56,634 nt of DNA from Hungateiclostridiaceae bacterium UBA1305 (lineage in GTDB: Bacteria; Bacillota; Clostridia; Acetivibrionales; DTU013): contig DBTX01000054.1 of NCBI GenBank assembly GCA_002307275.1, positions 2,476 through 59,109 on the forward strand, written 5' to 3'. The notes beneath the pieces are model-generated. The model ran no database searches. It saw only the letters and a program-made list of their open reading frames with translations, and had not been told where the DNA came from. Numbering within the stretch: position 1 is the stretch's first letter; every line of letters begins with the position of its first letter. A program made the translations under genes and the position numbers. Positions 8,038-16,686 of this stretch are shown in pieces.

Positions 8038-9315
8038 GTGAATGTGCGGCATTTGAAAAAAAACAACAAATACATTGCATCAATTATATTACTGGCAGTG
8101 ACACTGGGTTTCCTGCTGACCCTGCCATTCGGCGGCACCTTCCTTGGAAGACTTCTGACTGCATTATTCAGCGCATCCATGATAGGGGGATTTGCCGACT
8201 GGTTCGGCGTGACCGCCCTGACCAGAAAGCCCCTTGGAATACCTTTCAGAACGGAGATCATCCCAAGAAACCGTAAGAAGTTATCTGAATCACTTATATT
8301 TATGGTTGAACAGGAATTGCTTACAAAAGAAGCAATAATAGAAAAACTTGAGCACTTCAGCATATCCAAAAGCCTGGTCAGCTACCTCGACGACCAGGGA
8401 GGAAAAGAGGATCTGTCGCGCCTTGCAAACAGGATCGCTGAGGACATGCTCTCGGATATCAATATAGAGGATGCAGGTGTATACCTGAGCAATCTGCTGA
8501 AGGACAATACCGGGGATATCAAGCTTGTACCGCTTGTGTCCGGAGCTATTGAATGGCTTTCCGCCAACATCACCGATGAAAGACTGATTAACAGGACTGT
8601 TGAAGAAATTAAAGAACTCCTGCTATTTCCACGCTTCGGCATGTTAGTCAAAAATGTAATTGAAGACATCTATCAAAATCTGTCCAGAAATGCAGAAAAA
8701 GAAAGTGCCGGGAAAAAACTGTTTTTTAAATTCGTTCTGGCAATGACCGATTATACCGACGTCTCTCCTCTTAAATTATCTACCAGGCTTCTCACGGAAG
8801 CCCTGGAATATTTTAATGCAATGAAGGATCCGCAGAGCGAACAGCGCAAGGGCCTTGAAAAATGGCTTGAAAGAACCTCTGACGAATTGCTGGCAAACGA
8901 AGCCCTGAAGGGTAATATTGAGCAAAAAGGCAGGAACATGCTGGAACATTCAAGGGTTGGAACCGCATTGGCCGAGTATGTCTACCCACTCATCAGAGAG
9001 AGCGGACAGGCACAAAAATCAGGTTCATATATGGAAGGAATCATCCACAATCTTGTCGAAAGCTTTAAAAATAGCCCGTCACAGCAAGCTGCCCTGGATA
9101 AGTATGTTAAGGCTGCCATGACCCAGCTTATTGATGATAACCATGCAGTCATAGGCCAGCTCGTACGCCAGAAGCTTGACAGCTTCCCGACGGAAACACT
9201 GGTGGAAATGCTCGAGGATCGCGCAGGCAACGACCTTCAGATAATAAGGATCAATGGCTCCATTGTAGGCGGGTTGGCAGGTGTTGCGCTTTATCTGCTC
9301 ACTTTTTGGATATGA
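8038..9315 (+). CDS. DUF445 family membrane protein, first of a tandem pair
   Basis: A 425-residue DUF445 protein. It has an N-terminal membrane segment (about 12-50) containing the signature GGFADWFGVTAL and RKPLGIP, a long helical soluble region, and the closing signature GNDLQIIRINGSIVGG before a last membrane helix (405-425). Both ends therefore sit in the membrane with the helical part between them. The start is GTG at 8038 with a weak AGG site; a second in-frame GTG lies at 8044. It is followed 64 bases later by a paralogue with the same layout. DUF445 proteins have no settled function; YheB and YjiN are relatives. The 7641-8037 gap before it holds no gene I can support. Confidence 0.88.
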   Translation: MNVRHLKKNNKYIASIILLAVTLGFLLTLPFGGTFLGRLLTALFSASMIGGFADWFGVTALTRKPLGIPFRTEIIPRNRKKLSESLIFMVEQELLTKEAIIEKLEHFSISKSLVSYLDDQGGKEDLSRLANRIAEDMLSDINIEDAGVYLSNLLKDNTGDIKLVPLVSGAIEWLSANITDERLINRTVEEIKELLLFPRFGMLVKNVIEDIYQNLSRNAEKESAGKKLFFKFVLAMTDYTDVSPLKLSTRLLTEALEYFNAMKDPQSEQRKGLEKWLERTSDELLANEALKGNIEQKGRNMLEHSRVGTALAEYVYPLIRESGQAQKSGSYMEGIIHNLVESFKNSPSQQAALDKYVKAAMTQLIDDNHAVIGQLVRQKLDSFPTETLVEMLEDRAGNDLQIIRINGSIVGGLAGVALYLLTFWI

Positions 9316-9379
9316 TAAATGCTCCGTCAGAGCAGTAAGGAAAATGAATTGATGACCGGTCGAACTTTGGAGGACTACA

Positions 9380-10705
9380 ATGCAGCAAGACAACGGCAAT
9401 AACAAATATAAGGCAAATAGATTACTTACTGCCGTATTCATCCTATTTGCAGCGGCAACAGTATTAAGATATTTTTTCAGGGACAGCTTCGCCGCCGCAT
9501 TACTGGCCTTTACTGCTGAAGCAGCGCTGATTGGCGGAATAGCGGACTGGTTTGCGGTAACGGCTTTATTCAGGAAGCCATTGGGTATCTCCTGGCATAC
9601 GGCAATTATCCCAAACAACAGAGATAAGATTGTAGAAAAGGTATCAGAACTTGTAAATAATGAACTTCTAAGTGTCGAGTCCATCAGTTCCAAGCTTGAA
9701 TCGCTCAGTCTTACTGACGCAGTTGCAGATAGATTGCTGGGCACTCTGGACAAAGCGCTTATCGAAAATAACTTTGAAGGCCTCCTCGGAGATAAAACCG
9801 GGAATCTTGACAGCGCCAGGATGGCAGCCGCTGTCAACGATTTCATCAGCATCGGCTTGAAAAAAGAAGGGATCTCCAGTGAAATACGATCCCTTCTCCT
9901 AAAAGCATTTGAGGAAGAATCGCATAAGAAGTGGCTTTCGGGGCTTGTCAGCAAGGCAATAGAAATTGCAAAAAAGGATTCTACGCGAGAAAAGATATAC
10001 AAGCTTCTTCGTGAACAGGAACGTTACAATGAGTCAAACAAAGGCGCAGGTTCGTTCTTTATAAAAATGCTGCTCAATATGTCAAGGAAAAGCAAACACA
10101 GCAATCTGATCAGTATTGCCACTCTGTTGCAGAATGAACTGATAGAAATACTAACCGAATTACGCAAGCCATCAAGCCCTGTATTTATTAAACTTGCAGA
10201 TAGCGCCGCAAGCCTTCTGGAGCGTCTTGACGAGGACCAGACATTGCTGGAGCTTTTACAAACCTGGAAAAACGGCATACTGGAACGGCTGGGACTGCTT
10301 GAAGCATTGCAGCAGCTGCTGGCATCGGCTGTAGAGTCTGAAAACAGAAGACAGGAAGCCGCATGCTGGATTGCCGGGAATATAGACAATTACCGAAACA
10401 GACTAAAAACGGATGAGGGCATTAAAAAGTCCACGGAAGATATGCTTAAAAGCATGCTGCAGAAGGTAATCGTCAGTGAACATCATCTGATCGGCGAGAT
10501 TGCAAAGGAAACATTGGGCGCATTTTCAAACGAAAAACTGATCGATTTCATAAACGACAAAGTCGGCAACGACCTGCAGTGGATCCGGATCAACGGCTCC
10601 ATTGTCGGAGCCCTGGCAGGCATTGTCATTTATCTGTTTACACATCTATTGTTTAATCCTTATCTTCTGCCACTGATTCAGGGGCTCTTCCGGTTTTCAC
10701 ATTAG
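9380..10705 (+). CDS. DUF445 family membrane protein, second of a tandem pair
   Basis: A 441-residue paralogue of the preceding gene. The N-terminal segment carries GGIADWFAVTAL and RKPLGI; the C-terminal part repeats GNDLQWIRINGSIVGA before a membrane helix and a short tail (YLLPLIQGLF). Between them is a long helical region rich in Leu, Glu and Lys, much less similar to the first copy. ATG at 9380 has GGAGG 6 bases upstream, a far stronger site than that of the first gene, so this copy may be made in larger amounts. The shared end motifs with diverged middles point to an old duplication and possibly a heteromeric pair. Function unknown. Confidence 0.88.
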   Translation: MQQDNGNNKYKANRLLTAVFILFAAATVLRYFFRDSFAAALLAFTAEAALIGGIADWFAVTALFRKPLGISWHTAIIPNNRDKIVEKVSELVNNELLSVESISSKLESLSLTDAVADRLLGTLDKALIENNFEGLLGDKTGNLDSARMAAAVNDFISIGLKKEGISSEIRSLLLKAFEEESHKKWLSGLVSKAIEIAKKDSTREKIYKLLREQERYNESNKGAGSFFIKMLLNMSRKSKHSNLISIATLLQNELIEILTELRKPSSPVFIKLADSAASLLERLDEDQTLLELLQTWKNGILERLGLLEALQQLLASAVESENRRQEAACWIAGNIDNYRNRLKTDEGIKKSTEDMLKSMLQKVIVSEHHLIGEIAKETLGAFSNEKLIDFINDKVGNDLQWIRINGSIVGALAGIVIYLFTHLLFNPYLLPLIQGLFRFSH

Positions 10706-10795
10706 TTATGCCATGTATTTTCCAAAGGTGAATTATCCATAGGAATTTTGCTGTGTCTTAACAGTTTGTTATTCGGCATCGCATAACCCTGCGCC

Positions 10796-10814
10796 GGGCG
10801 GCCAATGGCCGCCC
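10796..10814. repeat. GC-rich palindrome (GGGCGGCC-AAT-GGCCGCCC)
   Basis: A perfect 8 bp stem with a 3-base loop, followed by CTACA. It lies between convergent genes, downstream of the DUF445 pair. The outer bases match the arms of the longer inverted repeat at 16518-16582, suggesting one dispersed family. Confidence 0.7.
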
Positions 10815-10824
10815 CTACATTTAA

Positions 10825-10843
10825 AAGACGAATTATTCGTCTT
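10825..10843 (-). terminator. Terminator of the WG-repeat lipoprotein gene
   Basis: AAGACGAA and TTCGTCTT form an 8 bp stem with a 3-base loop, 3 bases after the stop codon, with TTTAAAT following on the minus strand. Confidence 0.75.
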
Positions 10844-10845
10844 AC

Positions 10846-12696
10846 TTAGTTGAACGACTGCCAGAAGCTTCCGTTTTTGTCTATGATGTCGGATATCTCT
10901 GTGAAGGGTACTGTAAATGTCGGGAAGCCTGCTGCATATGGCGCTATTTCATAGGGTTCAAAGTAAAGCATCAACGCATCGCCACTCAGGAAAAACGGCT
11001 GGTCGGGCTTGATACCCTTGTAACTGTCTGCCCATACGCCCATTTCCTCCCCATGCTCCTTAATCTGCTTCTCCAAAATGTCACTGAGCACTTTGACATA
11101 ATTACTTCCATCCTTGAACAAATTCTCCAACTGGTAGAAGGCTCCGGTCCTGGTGTCAATATGAGCATACTCCATGAGCGGCATTCCGTGAGCGGCTCCA
11201 AATGGGAAATCATATGCCGACTTCTGCAGTTCAAGCAGATTCTTCCGGTTAAATCCGATTTTAAAATTCCCCTCATAATCGTAATCGAGATTATCGGTCG
11301 GCTTTATCTTTTTATCGATCCACCTATCGCGCAGCTTTGTATTGACCGAATCCTGTATCTTCAAATCCTTAAGTTCACTTAGTGCAGGATAATAGACAAG
11401 GTAATTCCTGTTAGGTCTGAACTTCTCTTCACTGACCTTAACGCCGCTCTTGAGTGTAACTGTCGAAGATGGCCTGTATACGATTTCACCCTGCTTATTC
11501 ATATAGTATGGCCTCTTGTCGATATCGGCATAAACCAGGCTGTCCAGCACTTCCAGTTGACCGATCCCATCCGCGGAAGGAAGGCTTTCAACTTTTTTAC
11601 CCTGTTTGTCTATAAAAAAGGTTTCGGTATTGTCAAATACGGATGCCACACCCTTTGAAAACTGCTCCAGCCCATAATAAATGAAATCTGTGAGAATTGT
11701 CCCATCACTGGTAGCCAGCGCATATTTCGAACCCGCGAAAATATTTTTCGGGTCAATTGCCAGGCCAAGTGCGGCCATGCCGTCACCAAGCTGTAAAATT
11801 TCATTATACTGTGGCTTGATCAGATATTTCCCTTTTTTATCGATCAGTCCATATTTATTGGCTGAATAATCCGGCGATGCATTCACAACTGCAGTTCCAT
11901 CCTTGAAGCCTTCCGCCGTAAGGAACGTCGGCTCTATTGCCACATCGCCCTTTGAATTCAGATAGCCGTATTTGCTATCCTGATTCGGCATAAAAGGGAT
12001 CATTCCATTAGAAATATTCATCACATAGTTGTAATTCAATGTTTTCAGCCTTTTCCCGCTTTTATCGATAATCGAGTAGCCGTCATTCGGTAATTTGACT
12101 ACGGCAAGTCCGCCATCAAATTCCGTTGTGTATTCGAAAGCCGGTTCTATAACAGTTTGACCATTCTCCCCGAGATAGCCGTAAAGGAGCTTTTCATCCT
12201 GGGACTTTATATAGTATTGAGCCCTACCTTCTTTATAATCGCTTATGTACGGATACTTCCCGGATAGCGTCTTTCCCGTGGCATCAATTACTGAGAAACC
12301 GCTGTCATCCTGTGCTATTGCGAGTCCGTCGGAAAAGTCTCCTATGTTTTGATATACCGGTTCAACAATAAATTTGCCCGAGTTGTTGATCAATCCCACT
12401 TTACCGTCTTTTCCCACTGCTGCCAGGCCATTTGCCTGGAACCTCTGCGCGCTGGAATAGTCAGGCTGCAGCACAAATTTACCCGTGCTGTCAATATAGC
12501 CCCACTTGGAATCTCCTATGTAACTGACCTGTGCAGGATAAACAGCAATATTGCCGGGACTTTGATCACCGATCTGCGTCCGGGACGATTCCACGCCGTC
12601 AGCATCCGCACTGCCGCTCGTCTGACTGCCAGTACATGCTGCAAGCATCAATAATGCTGCAAGAGCAAAAATCATTATCAAAAAAAACTTCTTCAT
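10846..12696 (-). CDS. WG-repeat lipoprotein with C-terminal DUF3298/RsiV-like domain
   Basis: A 616-residue exported lipoprotein. The signal peptide ends in the lipobox LAAC with Cys21, so it should be anchored to the outer face of the membrane. About eight WG-type repeats follow (roughly 50-380), each built on GYID/GLIDKKGK, then a beta strand and FxxGxA. The last 200 residues (IDTRTGAFYQLENLF, PYAAGFPTFTVPF) resemble the DUF3298/RsiV extracellular domain. ATG at 12696 is chosen with GGAGG 4 bases upstream; an in-frame start at 12732 would place residues before the signal peptide. Single gene. WG repeats are usually binding surfaces; the ligand is unknown. Between 12697 and 12920 the DNA is AT-rich and no gene is seen. 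Confidence 0.85.
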   Translation of the reverse strand: MKKFFLIMIFALAALLMLAACTGSQTSGSADADGVESSRTQIGDQSPGNIAVYPAQVSYIGDSKWGYIDSTGKFVLQPDYSSAQRFQANGLAAVGKDGKVGLINNSGKFIVEPVYQNIGDFSDGLAIAQDDSGFSVIDATGKTLSGKYPYISDYKEGRAQYYIKSQDEKLLYGYLGENGQTVIEPAFEYTTEFDGGLAVVKLPNDGYSIIDKSGKRLKTLNYNYVMNISNGMIPFMPNQDSKYGYLNSKGDVAIEPTFLTAEGFKDGTAVVNASPDYSANKYGLIDKKGKYLIKPQYNEILQLGDGMAALGLAIDPKNIFAGSKYALATSDGTILTDFIYYGLEQFSKGVASVFDNTETFFIDKQGKKVESLPSADGIGQLEVLDSLVYADIDKRPYYMNKQGEIVYRPSSTVTLKSGVKVSEEKFRPNRNYLVYYPALSELKDLKIQDSVNTKLRDRWIDKKIKPTDNLDYDYEGNFKIGFNRKNLLELQKSAYDFPFGAAHGMPLMEYAHIDTRTGAFYQLENLFKDGSNYVKVLSDILEKQIKEHGEEMGVWADSYKGIKPDQPFFLSGDALMLYFEPYEIAPYAAGFPTFTVPFTEISDIIDKNGSFWQSFN

Positions 12697-12920
12697 ATTT
12701 CCTCCATTAACAACTATTTTTCCAATTACCAAAGCGATCTAAAAGTACGATATTAATGATATATCCTATAAATATATTTTATAACAATTATCTATGCTAT
12801 AATGTTAAAAAAACTTTAATGTATACAATGAAAAAAAATAGGATCATCAGTTTTTCACTTGTATTACATATCAGCCCTGTGACGAATTGACGTACGGGAC
12901 ATTAGAAGAGGGTAGAATCT

Positions 12921-13589
12921 ATGTTTAAATATGAGACACATTTCCACACCAGTGAAACAAGTCCATGCGGCAGAGTAAAAGCGGAGGAAGCAGTTCGCAT
13001 TTATCAAAGAGCCGGTTATTCCGGTCTGGTTGTAACAGATCATTATTTTGGAGGTTTTTTTGAAAATCATCCGTTTATGAGTTGGAATAAAAAAATCGAC
13101 CTGTATCTGGCAGGTTACAGGAAGGCACTTGCAGAGGGGCAGAGACTTGGGTTGGATATACACCTCGGTATGGAGATCCGCTTTAATGAAAACGCCAACG
13201 ATTACCTTGTATACGGCTTTGACGAAGCCTTTCTGAGGGAGCAGCGGAAGCTGTACCGGCTGACCCTGAAAGAATTCAGGGAACTTACCACTGACAAGGG
13301 CATTGTTACGATACAGGCACATCCGTTCAGGCCCTGTATGATACCGGCGCCGCCAGAGCTTATTGACGGTGTGGAGGTTTACAACGGAAACCCCAGGCAT
13401 GATTCTTCAAACCACCTTGCATTGCAGTACGCAGTCGACAACAAATTGAAAATGCTTTCAGGTTCTGATTTTCACCAGCCACAGGATGCAGCCAAGGGCG
13501 GAATCCTTGTTGAAGACAGGATCAAAGTAAACGATTTTGCATTGGTACTTCTGCAGAATAAAATATCAGAGTTGTTGAGAACTGAGTAA
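12921..13589 (+). CDS. PHP-domain metal-dependent phosphoesterase
   Basis: A 222-residue PHP protein. Metal-binding motifs are in order: HFH at residues 7-9, TDHY near 39-42, the Glu in GMEIRF, QAHPFR near 132 and SGSDFHQ near 182. These are the ligands of the trinuclear site of the PHP family, which hydrolyses phosphoesters such as histidinol phosphate, oligonucleotide ends or 3',5'-bisphosphonucleotides. The length is that of stand-alone PHP proteins; there is no polymerase or other fused domain. ATG at 12921 has AGAGGG upstream. Substrate not determinable from the sequence. Confidence 0.9.
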   Translation: MFKYETHFHTSETSPCGRVKAEEAVRIYQRAGYSGLVVTDHYFGGFFENHPFMSWNKKIDLYLAGYRKALAEGQRLGLDIHLGMEIRFNENANDYLVYGFDEAFLREQRKLYRLTLKEFRELTTDKGIVTIQAHPFRPCMIPAPPELIDGVEVYNGNPRHDSSNHLALQYAVDNKLKMLSGSDFHQPQDAAKGGILVEDRIKVNDFALVLLQNKISELLRTE

Positions 13590-13674
13590 AACTGTCAGAC
13601 ACGCCGATGCTCCTTACGTAAAATTAGTTGTAAACACAAACAACAAATCATTGTAAGTAGAGGAGTGGTTGATT

Positions 13675-13878
13675 ATGGGAAGAAATCTATATTTGTCAAA
13701 TACGAATAAGAAAATTGGTGGTGTCTGCGGCGGAATTGGAGAATACTTCGGTATTGACCCGACGCTTGTAAGGCTTTTATGGTTTCTATCGATTTTTCTG
13801 GATGGTGTCGGTCTTCTGGCTTATTTTATCGCCTGGATCGTTATCCCAAGGCGCAGCAACTGTAAAAACGACTGGTAA
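13675..13878 (+). CDS. Small PspC-domain membrane protein
   Basis: A 67-residue protein almost wholly occupied by one PspC domain: KIGGVCGGIGEYFGIDPT (13-30) followed by a membrane helix (about 33-56) and a basic tail. PspC proteins take part in envelope-stress responses; the small Firmicute forms are poorly characterised. ATG at 13675 is chosen because AGAGGAG lies 9 bases upstream; a TTG at 13669 would be too close to that site. It is a single gene with a strong terminator after it. Confidence 0.9.
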   Translation: MGRNLYLSNTNKKIGGVCGGIGEYFGIDPTLVRLLWFLSIFLDGVGLLAYFIAWIVIPRRSNCKNDW

Positions 13879-13920
13879 TCAGGGTATGCTTTATAAAACA
13901 TATTCAAAAGGGATTATTTA

Positions 13921-13970
13921 AAAGGGGCCTTTTCAGTCAGGTCATCTGCTGAAAAGTCCCTTTCTGTTTA
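13921..13970 (+). terminator. Terminator after the PspC gene
   Basis: A near-perfect 15 bp stem: AAAGGGGCCTTTTCAG (13921-13936) with CTGAAAAGTCCCTTT (13949-13963), then CTGTTTA. Confidence 0.8.
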
Positions 13971-14127
13971 CATCAGAAAATCATTCTCACCATCTCCTCC
14001 CTCCCCATCCCTTTCTCATATAGTATAAGGTTCCATCTTTCCTATTCAAGCATATTCTGGTAGAATGTTGACATACATTTCAAACAATAATAAGTTTTTC
14101 ATATAATTGAATTTACAGGAGGTTCCG

Positions 14128-15441
14128 ATGAATAATCAAGCCTGGATCATATCTGCAAATATGGGCCTTGGACACCAGCGGGCAACCTTTCCCTTGAAAG
14201 ACATGGCATATGACGGAATACAACTCTTCGGTGAAAATCAAATGAGCTTGAAAAATGAAAAAAGGCTATGGAAGTTATTTCAGAATTCTTACGAATTTCT
14301 ATCCAAGACCAGGCAGATTCCACTAATTGGACCATCGCTGTACAATATCCTTGAAAAGATGCAGAACATATCTCCTTATTATCCATACAGAGATCAATCC
14401 ACGCCTTCCCTTCAGGTCAAATCGCTATATTCGCTGATAAACCGCGGCATGGGGACCGGCATGAGCAAAATGCTGAGTTGTAAGGAACTGCCGGTCGTAA
14501 CCTCCTTCTATGCGGCAGCGATTGCTGCTGAACAGCTGACCGGGCTGCCTGTATATTGTATTATTTGTGATGCAGATATCAACAGGGTCTGGGTCGCAGA
14601 AAAACCGAAGCAGAGCAGGATTATCTACTTCGCACCCTGCGGCAACGCAATGCGAAGACTTAAAGAATATGGCGTACCGGACGAACGGATCTTCATGACG
14701 GGTTTCCCTCTTCCTATGGAAAACATTGGGGAAAATAATATGGAGATCCTCAGGCACGATCTGGCCAAACGGTTGATCCGTCTTGACCCCACAAACCGGT
14801 TTCGCACCATCCATGGTGAAGAGGCAAAACATTATCTGGGCGAATTCTGGGATCCCGGGGTCATTACGTCATCACTGACGATCACCTATGCCGTGGGCGG
14901 TGCCGGAGCACAGGCTGAAATCGCAGAAGGCGTACTAAAGAGCCTCTCGAAGCAGATAAAGTCAGGCAGGATAAAGCTGAATCTGGTAGCGGCACACAGG
15001 GCCGAAGTAAAACAATATTTTGATAAACTACTGCAAAATGAAGGTCTTACTTCCTCAGAAAGTGTAAGGGTCATCTATCATCCGGATAAAAATGAATATT
15101 TCCGTGAATTCAATAAAATCATACGTGATACTGATTTACTTTGGACCAAGCCATCAGAGCTGTCCTTCTATTGCGGACTTGGCATCCCGATCATACTGGC
15201 CCCGCCAATCGGGCCTCATGAGATCTATAACCAACGCTGGCTCAGAGACCTTGGAGCAGGCGTACATCAGTCGGACCCGCAATACTGCGGCGAATGGCTG
15301 ATGGACTATCTTCTTGACGGAAAGCTATCGCTGGCAGCCTGGGATGGCTTCCTGTACGCAAGGAAGCTTGGAGCGCTTAAAATCAAAGAGGTACTTGAAA
15401 CAGGCACCATGGAAAGGGTTTACTCTCCACTGCTGCGTTAA
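14128..15441 (+). CDS. GT-B fold glycosyltransferase, MGDG-synthase/MurG (GT28)-like
   Basis: A 437-residue protein. It opens with IISANMGLGHQRA, the glycine-rich N-terminal loop seen in diacylglycerol glucosyltransferases and MurG-like enzymes. Near the C-terminus it has the nucleotide-sugar region LSFYCGLGIPIILAPP followed by QRWLRDLGAG, matching the P-x-Q-x-x-A/R-L-G pattern of GT28. It probably transfers a sugar to a lipid at the cytoplasmic membrane face. The length is longer than MurG (about 360), mainly by an insert near 60-110. ATG at 14128 has AGGAGG 5 bases upstream. Single gene; donor and acceptor are not shown by sequence. Confidence 0.7.
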   Translation: MNNQAWIISANMGLGHQRATFPLKDMAYDGIQLFGENQMSLKNEKRLWKLFQNSYEFLSKTRQIPLIGPSLYNILEKMQNISPYYPYRDQSTPSLQVKSLYSLINRGMGTGMSKMLSCKELPVVTSFYAAAIAAEQLTGLPVYCIICDADINRVWVAEKPKQSRIIYFAPCGNAMRRLKEYGVPDERIFMTGFPLPMENIGENNMEILRHDLAKRLIRLDPTNRFRTIHGEEAKHYLGEFWDPGVITSSLTITYAVGGAGAQAEIAEGVLKSLSKQIKSGRIKLNLVAAHRAEVKQYFDKLLQNEGLTSSESVRVIYHPDKNEYFREFNKIIRDTDLLWTKPSELSFYCGLGIPIILAPPIGPHEIYNQRWLRDLGAGVHQSDPQYCGEWLMDYLLDGKLSLAAWDGFLYARKLGALKIKEVLETGTMERVYSPLLR

Positions 15442-15506
15442 CTATATCAAATAAATACGGTTCAAAAGCGGACAAGCCTCAGCCTTCGCACAATTTTGAC
15501 ATTACC

Positions 15507-16367
15507 TCAGCCCTCGTACATTTTAGCCACTACGAACGATTCAAGTGCTTTTGGTATCAGTCTTTTTAAAAAGATCATAATCTTGTACTGCAAGCCAACC
15601 GCTACACACAACGGTGGGTTTTTGCGGCTTATGATCTTTCCGACAACTCTGGCAACAACGATTGGATCAGGTCCGTTTTTTTCATCATGCTCCATTACTG
15701 CAATCGATTTTTCGCTTTGCTTCGAATATGCCGATCCTGTGCCGCCAGCCTTTACGAATACTCTGCTGCCGGTAAAGCCTGTTTTTGTATCACCCGGTTC
15801 CACCATCGACACTTTGATGCCAAAGGGTCTCAGTTCATTGCGAAGCGAACCGCTCATCCCTTCTATTGCCGCCTTGCTGGCTACATACATTGCCTGAAAC
15901 GGTATCGGGAACACTGCTCCGACTGATGACATGTTGATGATAAGCCCTCTCCCCCGCTTTCTCATAGCGGGCAGAACCTGCCTGATCACCCTGTGCATTC
16001 CGAAAAAGTTGGTGTCGAACTGTAGAAACACTTCTTCGGGAGAGGAATCCTCAACAGAACCGGCTATTCCCATTCCAGCATTATTGATGACGATACCAAG
16101 CTCCCCTTCGGCTGCCATTACCTGTTCAACCGCAGCTTTCACCGATTCGTCGCTGCAAACGTCCATCTGCAGCATTTTCACGGCACTTGCAGAAGCAGCT
16201 TCATCTGTTTTGCCATTTGCCAGGCTGCCTGTCCCTCCCGCAGTCTGAGGTTTTCTTGACGTGCCGTAAACATTGTAGCCCTTCTGCGCCAGATATTCCG
16301 CGATTGCCTTACCGATACCCGACGATGCACCTGTGACCAGTACAACATTGCCATAATACTTATTCAT
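15507..16367 (-). CDS. Short-chain dehydrogenase/reductase
   Basis: A 286-residue classical SDR. The nucleotide-binding motif TGASSGIG is at 12-19, NNAG at 96-99, and the catalytic Ser148, Tyr161 and Lys165 (YVASK) follow. Arg38 in TSRK after beta strand 2 suggests NADPH. The C-terminal 60 residues (after SKQSEKSIAVMEHD) form an extra segment ending in a hydrophobic, basic stretch (KIMIFLKRLIPKAL) that could lie on a membrane, as in reductases of lipid or retinoid-type substrates. There is a 20-residue low-complexity insert at 41-62 (Thr/Gly/Ala-rich). Upstream lies a gene remnant. Substrate unknown. Confidence 0.88.
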   Translation of the reverse strand: MNKYYGNVVLVTGASSGIGKAIAEYLAQKGYNVYGTSRKPQTAGGTGSLANGKTDEAASASAVKMLQMDVCSDESVKAAVEQVMAAEGELGIVINNAGMGIAGSVEDSSPEEVFLQFDTNFFGMHRVIRQVLPAMRKRGRGLIINMSSVGAVFPIPFQAMYVASKAAIEGMSGSLRNELRPFGIKVSMVEPGDTKTGFTGSRVFVKAGGTGSAYSKQSEKSIAVMEHDEKNGPDPIVVARVVGKIISRKNPPLCVAVGLQYKIMIFLKRLIPKALESFVVAKMYEG

Positions 16368-16413
16368 AAGTACCCCCCTGATATATTTATAATAAAGTGA
16401 TGTTACTCTTTCA

Positions 16414-16509
16414 TTAATCCAGTCTGTACGTCTCCCTGCCCTTCATGAAATCCCTGTATTTTTTCAGGTCATCCGGTGGAAATGGCTTACCGTGGCCTGG
16501 ATATGAGAT
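16414..16509 (-). pseudogene. C-terminal remnant of a metallo-beta-lactamase-fold hydrolase
   Basis: The minus strand encodes about 31 residues ending in a stop: YPGHGKPF, then a helix PDDLKKYRDFMKG, then RETYRLD. PGHGxPF is the typical last motif of glyoxalase-II-like metallo-beta-lactamase-fold proteins. No continuation is found upstream: the frame runs into the inverted repeat at 16518-16582, which seems to have replaced or cut off the rest. It follows the SDR gene start closely. Called as a gene relic, not an active protein. Confidence 0.6.
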
Positions 16510-16517
16510 AAATGATC

Positions 16518-16582
16518 GGGGCGGTCATTGCGCGCCCGCATATGGTTTCCGGTACCCTTCGGCTCACAGCCAATGACCGCCC
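16518..16582. repeat. Long inverted repeat (GGGGCGGTCATTG ... CAATGACCGCCC)
   Basis: Twelve-base arms (16519-16530 and 16571-16582) flank a 40-base centre. The right side continues TTAC, like CTAC after the palindrome at 10796. It sits at the truncated end of the metallo-beta-lactamase remnant. The rest of the 16583-16686 gap holds no gene I can support. Confidence 0.7.
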
Positions 16583-16686
16583 TTACCTCACATATCTTAT
16601 ATATGCTGCAGGAATAAACACAAGAGAACCGCCCCATGTTTGTCCGCCGACCCTGCTGCTACTTAAAGCCATCAACTTTGCACACG

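Noticed and set aside
9079..10002. Long open frame on the minus strand opposite the DUF445 genes (307 codons)
   Set aside because: It spans both DUF445 genes and the gap between them; the translation is Ser/Leu-rich without motifs, as expected for an antisense shadow.
14068..14107. TTGACA followed by TATAAT before the GT28-like gene
   Set aside because: The spacing is 28 bases and no better pair was found.
16598..16681. 27-codon minus-strand frame beginning MALSSS
   Set aside because: Very short, without a ribosome site, and part of it matches the GGTTCT-type intergenic repeat seen at the window end.
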